A stretch of DNA of 64,000 bases from assembly GCF_011440305.1 (NCBI RefSeq), contig NZ_JAAOIW010000006.1, positions 62,001 to 126,000 on the forward strand, in the 5' to 3' direction. Source of the stretch: Paenibacillus agricola (GTDB lineage: Bacteria; Bacillota; Bacilli; Paenibacillales; NBRC-103111). A program made the translations under genes and the position numbers. This document shows, piece after piece, positions 53,518 through 62,507 of the stretch (within the stretch, counting starts at the first letter, position 1; every line of letters starts with the position of its first letter). The notes under the pieces are model-generated. The model had not been told where the DNA came from, did no database searches, and was given only the letters and a program-made list of their open reading frames with translations.

Positions 53518-54684
53518 ATGGCTCTGAATACCCAAACTCTGAATACTCAAAATGTACTAGCAGGAGTTATGTCTGCATTAATGGCTTGCACGGGTGGAGC
53601 TATCATGTTAATTAATTGTGCCCATATTGCCGGACTTAACCGTTCAGAGCTCATATCGTGGTTTTTCATCGTCTACGTTGTAGGCGGTTGTTTAAATGTA
53701 GCCTTGTCGATCCGCTACCAAATCCCTTTTGCAGGGGCGCATTCGATAACGGCGGTTGCGTTCTTAAGCACGCTTGTTGCCCAGTTTACATGGAATGAAG
53801 TGGCAGGCAGCTTTATGATGGCGGGTTTGCTTATCGTTGTGCTAGGGCTCACAGGATGGTTCGGTAAAATACTGGATTTCATCCCCAAAGCCTTAATTGA
53901 TGCCATGCTCGCAGGTCTTATTCTCAATTATGTCGTGCAAATCGTACCCACTTTAAAAGCCGCTCCACTTGTGGGAGGAATGGCGATTTTGGGGTTTTTC
54001 ATTGCGCCTAAAATTTCCCGGTCCATCCCGCCTTTATTAGGCGTGCTCGTATTGGGTGTTATCGGTCTGCTGATCAGCACCGACTTCCCCGCCATTGTGC
54101 CGGCAGCCTTCAGCCTGCCTCAATGGGTGAGCCCGCATTTTACAGTGAATGGGTTGATATCGATTGCGATACCGATGGCTGTGCTTATTTTGAGCAACGA
54201 TTTAGCGGTGGCGTTAGCGGCACTTAAGAAAAATGGCTACCAGCCTCCCGTTGATAAAACGCTTGTTATGTCGGGGGTGGGTACAGCCTTTGTTGGTTTG
54301 TTCGGCGGGCATGCTGTGAACATTGGGGGGATGATGACGGCGATTTGCAGCAGTGAGGAAGCGGGACCTAAAGAAAGCCGGGTAGGTGCAGCTATCATTT
54401 CCGGCGGATTGGTAGCCCTATTTGGCCTATTTGCATGGAAGGTCATCAGCATTATCGAATTGCTGCCTGTCACCTTTATTACTTTGCTCTCCGGCTTTTC
54501 TCTGTTATCGGTGTTACTGAACAGCCTGCAATCGGCCTTTTCCGACTCGGCGTACCGGTATTCGATTTTATTTGCTTTTGTAATGGCGATATCGAACCTT
54601 TCTTTTCTCGGCATTTCCTCTCCGGTATGGTCCTTGCTGATCGGGATGGTTACGATGAAGGTATTGAGGGAAGGAAAGGCATAG
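53518..54684 (+). CDS. Benzoate/H+ symporter family protein (BenE)
   Basis: Membrane permease (388 aa) with about 12 predicted helices. Family motifs are QIPFAGAHSITAVAFLSTL, FIPKALIDAMLAGLILNYVV, ILSNDLAVALAALKKNGYQP and GGHAVNIGGMMTAICSSEEA. BenE proteins import benzoate and related aromatic acids with protons. AAGGAGG lies four bases before ATG 53518; ATG 53494 is an alternative. Together with the following decarboxylase gene it points to aromatic acid uptake. Confidence 0.88.
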   Translation: MALNTQTLNTQNVLAGVMSALMACTGGAIMLINCAHIAGLNRSELISWFFIVYVVGGCLNVALSIRYQIPFAGAHSITAVAFLSTLVAQFTWNEVAGSFMMAGLLIVVLGLTGWFGKILDFIPKALIDAMLAGLILNYVVQIVPTLKAAPLVGGMAILGFFIAPKISRSIPPLLGVLVLGVIGLLISTDFPAIVPAAFSLPQWVSPHFTVNGLISIAIPMAVLILSNDLAVALAALKKNGYQPPVDKTLVMSGVGTAFVGLFGGHAVNIGGMMTAICSSEEAGPKESRVGAAIISGGLVALFGLFAWKVISIIELLPVTFITLLSGFSLLSVLLNSLQSAFSDSAYRYSILFAFVMAISNLSFLGISSPVWSLLIGMVTMKVLREGKA

Positions 54685-54796
54685 TGAGAATTGCTGAAGC
54701 CTCTATTGGCTTGGAAGGTAGACTTTGTTTGACAACGACTAGGAAATCGTTTTAACTTTAATCTACAGACTGTCTTGAGATTGGAGCCCTATACTT

Positions 54797-56635
54797 ATGT
54801 ATCGCAATTTAGAAGATTGCCTCATCGATCTTGAAAAGCATGGACATTTGGTCCGCATCCAAGAAGAAGTGGATCCCTATTTGGAAATGGCAGCCATCCA
54901 TATGAAGGTGTATGAAGCTGGCGGTCCTGCTTTGTTATTCGAACGTGTAAAAGGCTCGAAATTTCGGGCGGTATCCAACCTGTTTGGCACGATAGAGCGC
55001 AGCAAATTTATTTTTCGCCATACCTGGGCAGCCGTACAAAGCGTAATGGCTCTGCGGGGCGACCCGATCCAAGCCTTGAAAAATCCCTTTAAGCATGTCA
55101 GTACCGGCTTATCGGCATGGAAAGCCTTACCTTTGAAAAAATCAGCAAGTCAGCCGGCCGCCGCCCAGGAAATCCAAATATCCGACCTTCCGCTTATTCA
55201 ACATTGGCCGATGGATGGCGGCGCTTTTATTACGCTGCCGCAGGTGTATACCGAGGATCCGGCGAAGCCGGGCATTATGAATTCCAATCTGGGGATGTAC
55301 CGTGTCCAGCTGAGTGGCAATGAATATGAACTGAATCAAGAGATTGGCCTGCATTACCAGATTCACCGCGGGATCGGCGTCCATCAGGATCAAGCGAATA
55401 AACAGGGAATGCCGCTCAAGGTGAGCTGTTTTGTCGGTGGGCCGCCAGCGCATACGCTGTCAGCGGTTATGCCCTTGCCGGAAGGCTTAAGCGAGCTGAC
55501 CTTTGCCGGCTTGCTGGCAGGGCGCCGTTTTCGCTACAGCTATATCGATGGCTTTTGTATTAGCAATGACGCTGATTTTGTCATAACCGGAGAAATCCAT
55601 GCTGGTGAAACCAAGCCAGAGGGGCCTTTTGGCGATCACTTGGGCTATTACAGCCTTACGCATCCCTTTCCACTAATGAGGGTACATAAAGTATACGCCA
55701 AGCCTAATGCCATATGGCCGTTTACCGTTGTTGGCCGTCCGCCCCAGGAGGACACCGCCTTCGGCGAGCTGATCCATGAGCTGACTGGCGATGCAATCAA
55801 GCAAGAAATCCCAGGCGTCAAAGAAGTTCATGCGGTTGATGCAGCGGGCGTGCATCCTTTGCTTTTTGCCATTGGCAGTGAACGATACACTCCGTATCAA
55901 CAGGTCAAGCAGCCGACGGAGATGCTGACGATTGCCAATCGCATTCTGGGTACGGGACAGCTAAGCCTGGCCAAGTATTTGTTCATTACGGCAGAAGAGC
56001 AGCAGCCCTTAAGCACACATCATGAAGTCGATTTTTTAGCTTATATTTTGGAGCGTATCGATTTGCGGCGGGATCTTCATTTTTATACGAATACAACCAT
56101 CGATACCCTGGATTATTCAGGTACGGGTTTAAATAGCGGAAGCAAGGTTGTGTTCGCAGCATACGGGGATAAAAAAAGGGAATTATGCATTGAGGTGCCC
56201 GACGCTTTGAAGGCATTACGGGGCTTCGAGCCCGCATGTTTGGTGATGCCGGGCATTGTAGCGATTCAAGGACCTGCCTTTACTAGCTACGCGCAGGCAC
56301 AGCTGGAATTACAAGGCCTATGTGAGGCCATTCAAGCAAAAGGCTCCATGCCCTCTTGCCCGATGGTCATTTTATGTGATGACAGCCCTTTTATAAGTGC
56401 GACCATGAAGAACTTCTTCTGGGCTACCTTCACGCGAAGCAACCCTTCCCATGATATATATGGGGTGAATAGCCGCTATGAGAGCAAGCATTGGGCTTGT
56501 GACAATGTCGTAATTGATGCCCGCATCAAGCCACATCAAGCACCGCCGCTAATACCTGATCCAACTGTTGAGAAAAACATCGAGCGGTTATTTGCCAAAG
56601 GCGCCAGTTTGGGCGGGTTAAAGCTGCTGGGTTAG
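54797..56635 (+). CDS. UbiD-family (prenyl-FMN dependent) decarboxylase
   Basis: Cytoplasmic decarboxylase (612 aa). Family motifs are YRNLEDCLIDLEKHGHLVRI and the region GPALLFERVKGSKFRAVSNL at the N-terminus, GIGVHQDQANKQGMPLKVSC, and the active-site motif KPEGPFGDHLGYYS with Glu275 and Asp280. UbiD enzymes carry out reversible decarboxylation of aromatic or conjugated acids with prenylated FMN made by UbiX; no ubiX gene is in the window. At 612 residues it is longer than E. coli UbiD (about 497). Downstream of BenE, it probably acts on the imported aromatic acid. Confidence 0.9.
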   Translation: MYRNLEDCLIDLEKHGHLVRIQEEVDPYLEMAAIHMKVYEAGGPALLFERVKGSKFRAVSNLFGTIERSKFIFRHTWAAVQSVMALRGDPIQALKNPFKHVSTGLSAWKALPLKKSASQPAAAQEIQISDLPLIQHWPMDGGAFITLPQVYTEDPAKPGIMNSNLGMYRVQLSGNEYELNQEIGLHYQIHRGIGVHQDQANKQGMPLKVSCFVGGPPAHTLSAVMPLPEGLSELTFAGLLAGRRFRYSYIDGFCISNDADFVITGEIHAGETKPEGPFGDHLGYYSLTHPFPLMRVHKVYAKPNAIWPFTVVGRPPQEDTAFGELIHELTGDAIKQEIPGVKEVHAVDAAGVHPLLFAIGSERYTPYQQVKQPTEMLTIANRILGTGQLSLAKYLFITAEEQQPLSTHHEVDFLAYILERIDLRRDLHFYTNTTIDTLDYSGTGLNSGSKVVFAAYGDKKRELCIEVPDALKALRGFEPACLVMPGIVAIQGPAFTSYAQAQLELQGLCEAIQAKGSMPSCPMVILCDDSPFISATMKNFFWATFTRSNPSHDIYGVNSRYESKHWACDNVVIDARIKPHQAPPLIPDPTVEKNIERLFAKGASLGGLKLLG

Positions 56636-56654
56636 CAAGCAATAGTCAAACAAA

Positions 56655-56705
56655 AACAAAGTAAAGCCGCCTTCGGTACACCGAGGTGTCTTTACTTTGT
56701 TTTAT
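56655..56705 (+). terminator. Rho-independent terminator
   Basis: AACAAAGTAAAG pairs with CTTTACTTTGTT, with an inner CCTTCGG/CCGAGG hairpin, then TTTATTT. It ends the UbiD gene cluster. Confidence 0.9.
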
Positions 56706-56817
56706 TTACATTGTGGATGATAGGTAGAGTGAATTGTTTTCACTGTTAATAGTATTGACAATGGTTATTTATTCTAATACAATACTTCTACCATTAGTTT
56801 AACGACTGTTAAAAACG

Positions 56818-56832
56818 ATTGTTAAGAACAAT
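56818..56832. promoter_or_regulatory. TetR operator upstream of the export operon
   Basis: ATTGTTAAGAACAAT is a perfect 6+6 inverted repeat with centre AAG, 49 bases before the TetR start codon. Additional GTTAA half-sites surround it. Confidence 0.6.
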
Positions 56833-56880
56833 TGTTAAAACAAATATTAAAATATGTTAATAATCCTTGGAGGGATTTAC

Positions 56881-57459
56881 TTGAACATCAATGAGAATAT
56901 GGCCGTTAAAACTAAAATCCTAACTTCTGCCAAAAAGCTTTTTGCAGAGCTGGGGTATGAAGGGACGAGCGTACGAAGGATTTGCGAGGAGGCTGGGGTC
57001 TCGTTGCCACTCGTTTCCTACCACTTTGGAGGTAAGGAAAATGTGTTTTTGGAAATTATAGAGCCACTCCATAATATTTCCTATCCACCGGAAACCGATG
57101 ATCCCGTAACGGATTTGCAAAATTATTTTAAAGTTATTATTGACTTATTTAAAGAAGAGGAAGTGATTGCACAAATTTTAAGGCAAGAGTTAGTCATGAA
57201 TAGTCCAAGATCGGATAAAATTATCCCACTCATTCGTAACGTTATTAATAAATTGAAAAGTATTCTTGAAAATGGTGAAAAGAAAGGCGTGTTTCATTTT
57301 CAATCCATTACGGTAACAACTAGATTTATTGTTGTGTGTATGACTGCTTTTGTAAAGAGAGGAACTCTTGAAACGTTGTTAGACCATATCGAAGAGAAAG
57401 AGACGGACAGCGCTAAAGAGTTATTCGAATTTGTATTCAAAGGCATCCAAAAGATATAA
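56881..57459 (+). CDS. TetR-family transcriptional regulator
   Basis: Repressor (192 aa). Helix-turn-helix: GYEGTSVRRICEEAGVSLPL followed by VSYHFGGKENVFLEII. TTG 56881 is taken as start because TTGGAGGG is six bases upstream; ATG 56899 is also possible. It is the first gene of an operon with an HlyD-type protein and an ABC-2 permease and likely represses its own operon through the inverted repeat at 56818-56832. Confidence 0.9.
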   Translation: MNINENMAVKTKILTSAKKLFAELGYEGTSVRRICEEAGVSLPLVSYHFGGKENVFLEIIEPLHNISYPPETDDPVTDLQNYFKVIIDLFKEEEVIAQILRQELVMNSPRSDKIIPLIRNVINKLKSILENGEKKGVFHFQSITVTTRFIVVCMTAFVKRGTLETLLDHIEEKETDSAKELFEFVFKGIQKI

Positions 57460-57486
57460 AAAATAGGATCTAGGAGTAGAAACCAT

Positions 57487-58698
57487 ATGATAAAGAAATC
57501 AATAATTGCCGCTTGTGTTTTGGTGCTTTCATTAGGTGCTGGAGGGGTTCTGTTAGCTGTAGAAGGTAAAGATGCGGTTACAATTGCCACTGAACAAAAG
57601 GTAGCTTTACTCTCAGCCGAACAAGTTAATGTATCCTTTCAAAGTGTATCGGGTAAACTTGTCCAGGTTTATGTGATCGAAGAAAATCAGGTGAAGAAAG
57701 GAGATAAAATCGCCGAGCTTGACCAAACTGATATCGATCTGCAAATTGCCAAAACACAATTAGACATAGAGACGACAGAGCTTAAAATCAAGCAAACACT
57801 CCAAACCAATGGCAGTGCCGATGAAAAATCCCAAAACGGTGTTTTGCAAGCCCAAATCGCCCTAAACCAAGCTATAACGTCTAGAGATCAATTATTAAAA
57901 GGTGCCCGCACCGAAGATATAGAAAAACAAAAGCTCGCGGTTCAAGCTGCTCAAGCTTCGATCGATTATGCACAAAAAATGCATAATCAGCTATTAAATC
58001 AATACGACAAACCCAACGACATGGCTGCTCAAACGGCCAAACAGGAAAGGGACCAGCTGGAGTTATCGAAAAGTCAACTAACAAATTTGAATAATGGTTT
58101 ACAACAACAGCAAATCGCATTAGAAAAGATGCTTGCCGGACCTATAACCGAGGAAAAGCAGCAAGCTGAATGGTCCATAGAAAAGGCTCAAGCCGTGCTG
58201 GAACAAACCATTATTGCTAAAAATGACCAAGAGTCACAGAGCTATAATGCAGAAGCCCTTACCAAGCAACTGGAGCAGCAAAAAATCCAATTACAAGCTT
58301 ACCAGCTTCAAAAGGATAGAATGACCCTGACAGCTCCAGCGGACGGCAAGATTTCGAAGGTAACCTTCAAGGCTGGAGAAAATGTATCGGCAGGCACGCC
58401 TATTGCCTTACTTCATACAGGCCAGCTTTACTATGACATCTATATCGACGAGACACAGCTTCAGGGCTTAGCTGTTGGTGGTGAGGTCCCGACGTCTATT
58501 ATATCTACTAATAAAGAGGTAAAGGGAACTGTCCGATTTATTAATTCGGCACCACAATTCGCATCACTCCGGATGAGCCGTGATCGAGGATTATCCGATT
58601 TGAGTACTTTTCAAATCCGTATTTATCTCGAATCGAATGATTCCTTACTGCCTGGTATGAGTGCGGAGGTGAAGTTGGATGCGTTCATTAGCAAATGA
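57487..58698 (+). CDS. HlyD/EmrA-type membrane fusion (adaptor) protein
   Basis: Adaptor subunit of an exporter (403 aa). One N-terminal membrane helix (about 5-24), a split lipoyl/barrel-sandwich domain (VSFQSVSGKLVQVYVIEENQ with VKKGDKIAELD; return half MTLTAPADGKISKVTFKAGE), a long helical hairpin rich in Gln between about 90 and 270, and a C-terminal beta-barrel. AGGAG precedes ATG 57487. Its end overlaps the ABC-2 permease gene by 20 bases. Confidence 0.9.
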   Translation: MIKKSIIAACVLVLSLGAGGVLLAVEGKDAVTIATEQKVALLSAEQVNVSFQSVSGKLVQVYVIEENQVKKGDKIAELDQTDIDLQIAKTQLDIETTELKIKQTLQTNGSADEKSQNGVLQAQIALNQAITSRDQLLKGARTEDIEKQKLAVQAAQASIDYAQKMHNQLLNQYDKPNDMAAQTAKQERDQLELSKSQLTNLNNGLQQQQIALEKMLAGPITEEKQQAEWSIEKAQAVLEQTIIAKNDQESQSYNAEALTKQLEQQKIQLQAYQLQKDRMTLTAPADGKISKVTFKAGENVSAGTPIALLHTGQLYYDIYIDETQLQGLAVGGEVPTSIISTNKEVKGTVRFINSAPQFASLRMSRDRGLSDLSTFQIRIYLESNDSLLPGMSAEVKLDAFISK

Positions 58699-59863
58699 AT
58701 GGTTTGAAATTGTGAAGGGCAAGACGATCTGGACTATATTTCTAGTCCCCCTGATCGTAGCGGTTCTATTCGGCTATTTATTTAGCAATAACCAAATTAA
58801 TGAGACCCACTTAGCGATCATCGATGAAGATAACAGTGCTTACAGCAGGCAGCTAATCAACAATCTGGATGCCTCTCAGTACATTCAAGTTGACCAAGTC
58901 TTTCATTCAGCTATGGATCCCAATATGCTCTTTTACAATGAAAAATATGCCGCAGTTCTTTACATGCCACTAGGGCTCGAACAGAATCGCTATACAGGGA
59001 AACAAACCAATATCGGTTTAGTCCTAGACAACACGATTCCAACTGTAACTACGTTTGTTAGGCAAGGGGTACAGGAGGTTTTTACAACTGAGAATACGCA
59101 AAATGGCATTGGGAAGCTGAAAGCAATGGGATTGTCTGATGAAGCGGCTGTTGCTACACAATCCGGTCTGGCTCTACAACAGCGATCTTTATATAATCCC
59201 AATAGCGAGTTTATTATGATTTCGGTCATTGGTTTTATGACAACACTGATCGTTAGTTTTATGCTTAAGAATGGGTCGGCTATTATTCCTAGGCTCAGGT
59301 CTGAGGGTTTATGGGAGGAAGAGCTTTCGCGCCCCCTTGGAATCTTAGCTCGTCCCTTACCTTACATTATGTTCACCACCGCATCCATCCTGCTTGCAAT
59401 GGGGTTACTCAAGCAAGTCGGAGGCATGCGCTTTGCGGGCAGTCCTATGGATTTTTTAATACCAACATTTTTGTTTACTTCCGTTACCTATTATCTAGCC
59501 ATGGCAGTAACTTGGACAGTTTCAAATCCAGATAAGGCTTTCGGGCGTACTTTATTCATATTGATCCCATCGTCTCTACTTTCGGGACTTCTGATTCCCG
59601 TCCCCATGCTTCCTGCCATTTTACAGACACTGAGTAAGTTTGTTCCCATTAACTATTATTTGAAATTCGTTCGGGGTATTGGTTTTCGAGGGGGAAGCCT
59701 TAGCTATTTCCCGCAAGAAATGGGCATGCTCCTTCTCATGCAAGCTTTTCTCTTTGTCATAATAGGCTTACTGATCTGGAGGGATAAACGAAGGCTGGCT
59801 CAGCAAACAGCCAAAGTAGAGAGCCCAACCCCGGCGCTTTCAAAAGGTATCTCCACTGTGTAA
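58679..59863 (+). CDS. ABC-2 type transporter permease
   Basis: Membrane permease (394 aa) of the ABC2_membrane_3 type. One helix at about residues 17-34, a large extracellular domain (LAIIDEDNSAYSRQLINNLD, FYNEKYAAVLYMPLG), then five helices from about 178, ending in FVIIGLLIWRDKRR. GGAGGTGAAG inside the HlyD gene serves as ribosome binding site. The expected ATP-binding protein gene is missing from the operon, so the ATPase must come from elsewhere. Confidence 0.88.
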   Translation: MRSLANEWFEIVKGKTIWTIFLVPLIVAVLFGYLFSNNQINETHLAIIDEDNSAYSRQLINNLDASQYIQVDQVFHSAMDPNMLFYNEKYAAVLYMPLGLEQNRYTGKQTNIGLVLDNTIPTVTTFVRQGVQEVFTTENTQNGIGKLKAMGLSDEAAVATQSGLALQQRSLYNPNSEFIMISVIGFMTTLIVSFMLKNGSAIIPRLRSEGLWEEELSRPLGILARPLPYIMFTTASILLAMGLLKQVGGMRFAGSPMDFLIPTFLFTSVTYYLAMAVTWTVSNPDKAFGRTLFILIPSSLLSGLLIPVPMLPAILQTLSKFVPINYYLKFVRGIGFRGGSLSYFPQEMGMLLLMQAFLFVIIGLLIWRDKRRLAQQTAKVESPTPALSKGISTV

Positions 59864-59881
59864 TTTAATTGCGAATGTGCT

Positions 59882-59940
59882 GGGGGCTGCAGCCGATGCT
59901 TATGAGTCTTAATGATACGGCTCATGTCGGCCTACCCCCC
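59882..59940. terminator. Bidirectional terminator between converging genes
   Basis: A long imperfect stem: GGGGG/CCCCC, GCCGA/TCGGC and ATGAG/CTCAT pair in register around a central loop. It lies between the ABC-2 gene and the minus-strand SDR gene. Confidence 0.6.
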
Positions 59941-59966
59941 AACCACCGCTAGCCTATAGCCCCGGC

Positions 59967-60713
59967 TTATACAAATCCTCCGTTGGCTCGAATGGTTTGG
60001 CCTGTCATCCAGCGTGCTTCTTCGCTCGCCAAAAATAGCACAGTTCCCGTAATATCGTCCACTTCGCCTATACGGCCAAACGCATTCATTTTGACAATAC
60101 CCTCGATTTGCTCTTTGCTTTTCCCGATAGTAAATAGCTCCGTGTTAACGGGTCCAGGAGCTATGGCATTAATCGTAATGCCCTTGGGACCAAATTCCTT
60201 TGCTAGCTGTCTAGTGAACTGCTCAACCGCTCCCTTAGTTCCTGCATAAGCGCTATATTGAGGAAACATGGAGCCTACCATCGATGTCGAGAAGTTAATG
60301 ATCCGCCCATTGGTATTCATATGGATAGCCGCTTGCTGGCAGGCGAAATAGGTGCCTTTGGTATTGACAGCAAATTGGATATCAAAATCCTCTTCAGTCA
60401 TCTGCAAAAGTGGCTTAACGATCATCAATCCAGCATTGTTTACGAGAATATCAACTTGCCCATAAGCCTCTAACGTTTGCTGGAATAGAGCTTCCAAATC
60501 CGCGACACGGCTGATATCTGCTTGAACGGCTAGGGCTTCTCCACCATTTTGCTGGATGCGTTCAACAACCTCATCGGCTTTTGCCCGGTTGCTGCTGTAA
60601 TTAATGATAACCTTAGCCCCATTTAAGGCGAAGGCTTCGGCAATGCTGCTTCCCATTCCTCTTGACGCGCCAGTGACGATAGCTATTTTTCCTGCAAATT
60701 GGTTGCTTTTCAT
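59967..60713 (-). CDS. SDR-family oxidoreductase (FabG-like)
   Basis: Classical short-chain dehydrogenase (248 aa). Cofactor motif TGASRGMGSSIAEAF, NNAG in DILVNNAGLMIVKP, catalytic Ser in IINFSTSMVGS, and YxxxK in QYSAYAGTKGAVEQF; the C-terminus reads WMTGQTIRANGGFV. GGAGGAG precedes ATG 60713. It follows the Atu4866-family gene by 47 bases on the same strand, and both are divergent from an AraC regulator that probably activates them. Confidence 0.92.
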   Translation of the reverse strand: MKSNQFAGKIAIVTGASRGMGSSIAEAFALNGAKVIINYSSNRAKADEVVERIQQNGGEALAVQADISRVADLEALFQQTLEAYGQVDILVNNAGLMIVKPLLQMTEEDFDIQFAVNTKGTYFACQQAAIHMNTNGRIINFSTSMVGSMFPQYSAYAGTKGAVEQFTRQLAKEFGPKGITINAIAPGPVNTELFTIGKSKEQIEGIVKMNAFGRIGEVDDITGTVLFLASEEARWMTGQTIRANGGFV

Positions 60714-60760
60714 AGTATGATCTCCTCCATAACAGGTTTAATCGTAGGTTTTCTATCTGA

Positions 60761-61015
60761 TTAGTGTTCCCTAAACAAAATCATGCCTGCGTGGTAAAGC
60801 ACGCCCTCACGAAAATCGCCGTCGGCCGTAAATCCCGTGTCATCCACATATTCTATGTGGTCACCTTCAATCATATATCGACCCTGGTAGGCGCTTTGCT
60901 TGCTGCCGCGGGCTTCATCGTAACGTCCGCTTAGCAAAAGCTCATGCCGGATGTAACCATCCTTCGTAACCCACATGCCTACGTAGGATTGCTGGGCTGC
61001 GGTTCTTTTTTGCAT
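60761..61015 (-). CDS. Atu4866-family protein
   Basis: Small beta-rich protein (84 aa) with the family pattern YVGMWVTKDGYIRHELLLSG, RYDEARGSKQSAYQGRY and IEYVDDTGFTADGDF. Members are often encoded beside SDR proteins and AraC regulators, as here, or fused to them; function unknown, perhaps ligand binding like a lipocalin-type barrel. AAGGAG precedes ATG 61015. Confidence 0.85.
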   Translation of the reverse strand: MQKRTAAQQSYVGMWVTKDGYIRHELLLSGRYDEARGSKQSAYQGRYMIEGDHIEYVDDTGFTADGDFREGVLYHAGMILFREH

Positions 61016-61184
61016 TTCTTTTCATCTCCTTCACGGCTTATTGGTTGTTGCTGGCTATGAATGTATTATGCACCTATTTGAATGCAAGGCGATATCCAAT
61101 TCACGGGAGATTATTGCCTAATCCTCCAAAATCCAATAAAATGAAGGCATTATTCACTACGTTTAAGATTGGGAGGGAAAGCTA

Positions 61185-62105
61185 ATGTCGATTGAATTCA
61201 TGGATGAAACGATTGGTAAGCAGCAACAAGAGCTGGCAAGGATCATTGAACGTCACACTCCCCAAGATGGAACGCATCCTACAGCTGTCCCGTCCCTGTA
61301 TTTTATTCGTGCCTCCCGACCATCGGATTTGGTCCATTCCATTTATGAGCCTGCTTTATGTATCATCGCCCAAGGGTCGAAAATGGTGATGCTGAGCCAA
61401 GAGAGCTATCAGTATGATCCAGCAAGCTATATTGTGGCTTCTGTACACTTGCCGATTTCTGGGCAAATTATTCAAGCTACGCCACAGTCACCTTATCTAT
61501 GCCTGAAGCTGCAATTTAGTCCGATGCAAATTCTCGATATTATCAGGGTGTCCGAGCCTGCAAAGAGCCATAAAAAGGATTCAGGACGTGGTCTAGCCGT
61601 AAGTAAAATGAATTCGACGCTGCTTGATTCTGTATTAAGGTTGGTCCGCCTATTGGATACGCCGCGTGATATTCCCGTACTGGCACCCCTGGTCATACGT
61701 GAAATTTTGTATCGGGTGCTGCAGGATGAGCAGGGCAATTCCGTCAAGCGGTTTGCAATGAATAGCAATCATTCGCAGCATATCGCGAAGGTGATTGAGC
61801 TGATTTACCAAGATTACGCCAAGCCCTTGCGAATTGATGAATTAGCAACAGCCGTAAATATGAGCTCATCGTCGCTGCATCATTATTTCAAGGAGGTTAC
61901 AGCGATGAGCCCTTTGCAATACCAAAAGCAAATCCGGCTGCAAGAGGCTCGCCGCCTGCTGCTTTCCCATACATTGGAGGCAGCGGATGCCGGTTTCCAG
62001 GTTGGCTATGAAAGCCCGTCCCAATTTAGCCGGGAATATGCCCGCATGTTCGGCTTGCCTCCAAGAAGCGATATCACGCGCCTTCGCGCTTCGTTAGACA
62101 CATAG
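61185..62105 (+). CDS. AraC-family transcriptional regulator (AraC_N type)
   Basis: Regulator (306 aa) with an N-terminal AraC_N domain (HPTAVPSLYFIRASRPSDL, PALCIIAQGSKMVMLSQESY, SYIVASVHLPISGQI) and a C-terminal double helix-turn-helix (IDELATAVNMSSSSLHHYFK, AGFQVGYESPSQFSREYARM). GGGAGG precedes ATG 61185. It is divergent from the Atu4866-SDR operon, the usual arrangement for an activator of an SDR gene. Confidence 0.92.
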   Translation: MSIEFMDETIGKQQQELARIIERHTPQDGTHPTAVPSLYFIRASRPSDLVHSIYEPALCIIAQGSKMVMLSQESYQYDPASYIVASVHLPISGQIIQATPQSPYLCLKLQFSPMQILDIIRVSEPAKSHKKDSGRGLAVSKMNSTLLDSVLRLVRLLDTPRDIPVLAPLVIREILYRVLQDEQGNSVKRFAMNSNHSQHIAKVIELIYQDYAKPLRIDELATAVNMSSSSLHHYFKEVTAMSPLQYQKQIRLQEARRLLLSHTLEAADAGFQVGYESPSQFSREYARMFGLPPRSDITRLRASLDT

Positions 62106-62124
62106 CAATCCATAAAGCAGAAAG

Positions 62125-62164
62125 AGGCCGTGTTTTCTACAAACGTAGAAAACACGGCCTTTTT
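62125..62164 (+). terminator. Rho-independent terminator
   Basis: AGGCCGTGTTTTCTAC pairs perfectly with GTAGAAAACACGGCCT around AAAC, followed by TTTT. Confidence 0.93.
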
Positions 62165-62213
62165 CATGTACTTCTCCCTATACAGCGGGCCTCTTGCCTC
62201 GCAAGCTCAGGAG

Positions 62214-62429
62214 TTATTGCTGGGCTTCGTCTGCTGCTTCAGCGGCAAAAGAGTCCATGCTTTTTTTGCGGCGCTCATTTTTGGCTTCAATGACTTGCTT
62301 CTCATCGGCTGTAAGCTCACTTGAATGCTCATCGAGGTAATCCTCTGCTTCCTGCAAATTAGCCTCAGTATTTTCGAGATGCTCCTGCAGGTGCGCTACA
62401 TTGTCAGCGCGATTATCAGGCTTGGCCAT
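62214..62429 (-). CDS. tlp: Small acid-soluble spore protein, Tlp family
   Basis: Short hydrophilic protein (71 aa) beginning MAKPDNRADNVAHLQEHLEN and containing EAKNERRKKSMDSFAAEA, the two conserved blocks of Tlp (thioredoxin-like protein) spore proteins. It is made in the forespore; sigma-G control is known for the family and was not verified here. TAAGGAGG precedes ATG 62429. Single gene. Confidence 0.88.
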   Translation of the reverse strand: MAKPDNRADNVAHLQEHLENTEANLQEAEDYLDEHSSELTADEKQVIEAKNERRKKSMDSFAAEAADEAQQ

Positions 62430-62507
62430 GGTAATCCCTCCTTAATGATGATGACTACCCGTCTAGTATGACCCTAACTATTGGATACTATGTGAGAGGT
62501 ACAGCCG

